Made by a program: the position numbers and the translations under genes. From assembly GCA_035506135.1 (NCBI GenBank), contig DATJPY010000070.1:1-32502 (forward strand): a stretch of DNA of 32,502 bases, read 5' to 3'. The first letter of the stretch is position 1; every line of letters starts with the position of its first letter. Below, piece by piece: positions 32,246 through 32,502 of this stretch. The notes under the pieces were generated by a model, which saw only the letters and a program-made list of their open reading frames with translations, was not told the DNA's origin and searched no databases. This stretch comes from DATJPY01 sp035506135. GTDB lineage: Bacteria > Myxococcota_A > UBA9160 > PR03.

Positions 32246-32502
32246 GTGAAACGCCGGGGAGCATCCATGCGCTCGATCGCCGCGTCTCGGGTCGCCGGGC
32301 TGGCGCTCACCGCCCTCGTCCTCGCCGGCGCCGCGGCGGCTGCGCCGACCTTCACGGTCAACAGCACCGTCGACGCGCCCGGCGCCGACACGATGGGCGC
32401 CAGTCTGAGTGACGGCGTCTGCGAGACGCAGCACGGAAACGGCATCTGCACCCTGCGCGCGGCGATCATGGAGTCGAACCACGTCCCCGGCGGCGGCGCG
32501 AC
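32246..32502 (+). CDS. CSLREA-domain exported protein, N-terminal fragment (cut by window edge)
   Basis: Only 85 codons are present. The protein starts with basic residues, then a hydrophobic signal segment (about 11-32, GLALTALVLAGAAAA), followed by FTVNSTVDAPGADT and GICTLRAAIMESN. Together these are the CSLREA-type N-terminal motif of large secreted beta-helix or repeat proteins. GTG at 32246 is preceded by AAGGAGG and is the likely start; an in-frame ATG at 32267 is an alternative. The 93-base gap to the PHP gene is a divergent promoter region with no clear operator. The rest of the gene, which would show a sorting tail or beta-helix repeats, is outside the window. Confidence 0.8.
   Translation, partial: MKRRGASMRSIAASRVAGLALTALVLAGAAAAAPTFTVNSTVDAPGADTMGASLSDGVCETQHGNGICTLRAAIMESNHVPGGGA

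Overview
The window is GC-rich, densely packed chromosomal DNA with no RNA gene, IS element, CRISPR array or phage gene that I can see. It holds 27 protein genes. The first (ilvD) and the last (a CSLREA-domain exported protein) are cut by the window edges. Start codons are ATG or GTG, often behind GGAGG-like ribosome sites, and many neighbours overlap by 1-4 bases. The gene set suggests an aerobic, high-GC Gram-negative bacterium with a large acyl-CoA-based catabolic repertoire: several CoA ligases, CaiB-type CoA transferases, acyl-CoA dehydrogenases, SDRs, amidohydrolase-2 proteins and a Rieske oxygenase. A PEP-CTERM-type tail and a CSLREA domain point to a diderm. A lineage formerly called Deltaproteobacteria (Myxococcota or Binatota-like) would fit, but that is inference from gene content only.

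Layout. 1-3624: start of ilvD (-), two unrelated alpha/beta hydrolases, and an exported FG-GAP/VCBS-repeat protein. 3621-7320: a cassette with a DUF35 zinc-ribbon/OB protein, an Ltp2-like thiolase-fold protein lacking the thiolase cysteine, and an enoyl-CoA hydratase (all -), facing a divergent acyl-CoA dehydrogenase (+). The set resembles steroid side-chain shortening by dehydrogenation, hydration and retro-aldol cleavage. 7558-8841: a YegD-like HSP70 ATPase behind two strong hairpins. 8846-16054: a long minus-strand array of two CaiB CoA-transferase-like subunits, an acyl-CoA dehydrogenase, an amidohydrolase, a VOC protein, then a KshA-like Rieske oxygenase with a small amidohydrolase. 16126-19461: two SDRs flanking an acyl-CoA ligase. 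19465-23465: a minus-strand operon of amidohydrolase, two-domain MaoC-like protein and acyl-CoA ligase. 23593-27943: a divergent hydantoinase B/A pair plus a VOC protein. 27945-32152: an exported PHP-type phosphoesterase with a PEP-CTERM-like tail, overlapping an exported arylsulfatase. 32246-end: the CSLREA protein.

The most useful regulatory signal is a 17-bp inverted repeat of the form TCTGAyG-N3-CGTCAGA. It occurs just upstream of the Rieske gene (10623-10639) and just upstream of the amidohydrolase/MaoC/CoA-ligase operon (23484-23500). It looks like one TetR-type operator joining the two transcription units, and possibly the divergent hydantoinase operon, into a regulon. No regulator gene is present here. 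Together the genes look like a catabolic island for a cyclic or branched, possibly steroid- or terpenoid-like and possibly sulfated substrate. That substrate assignment is a hypothesis, not something the sequence shows directly.
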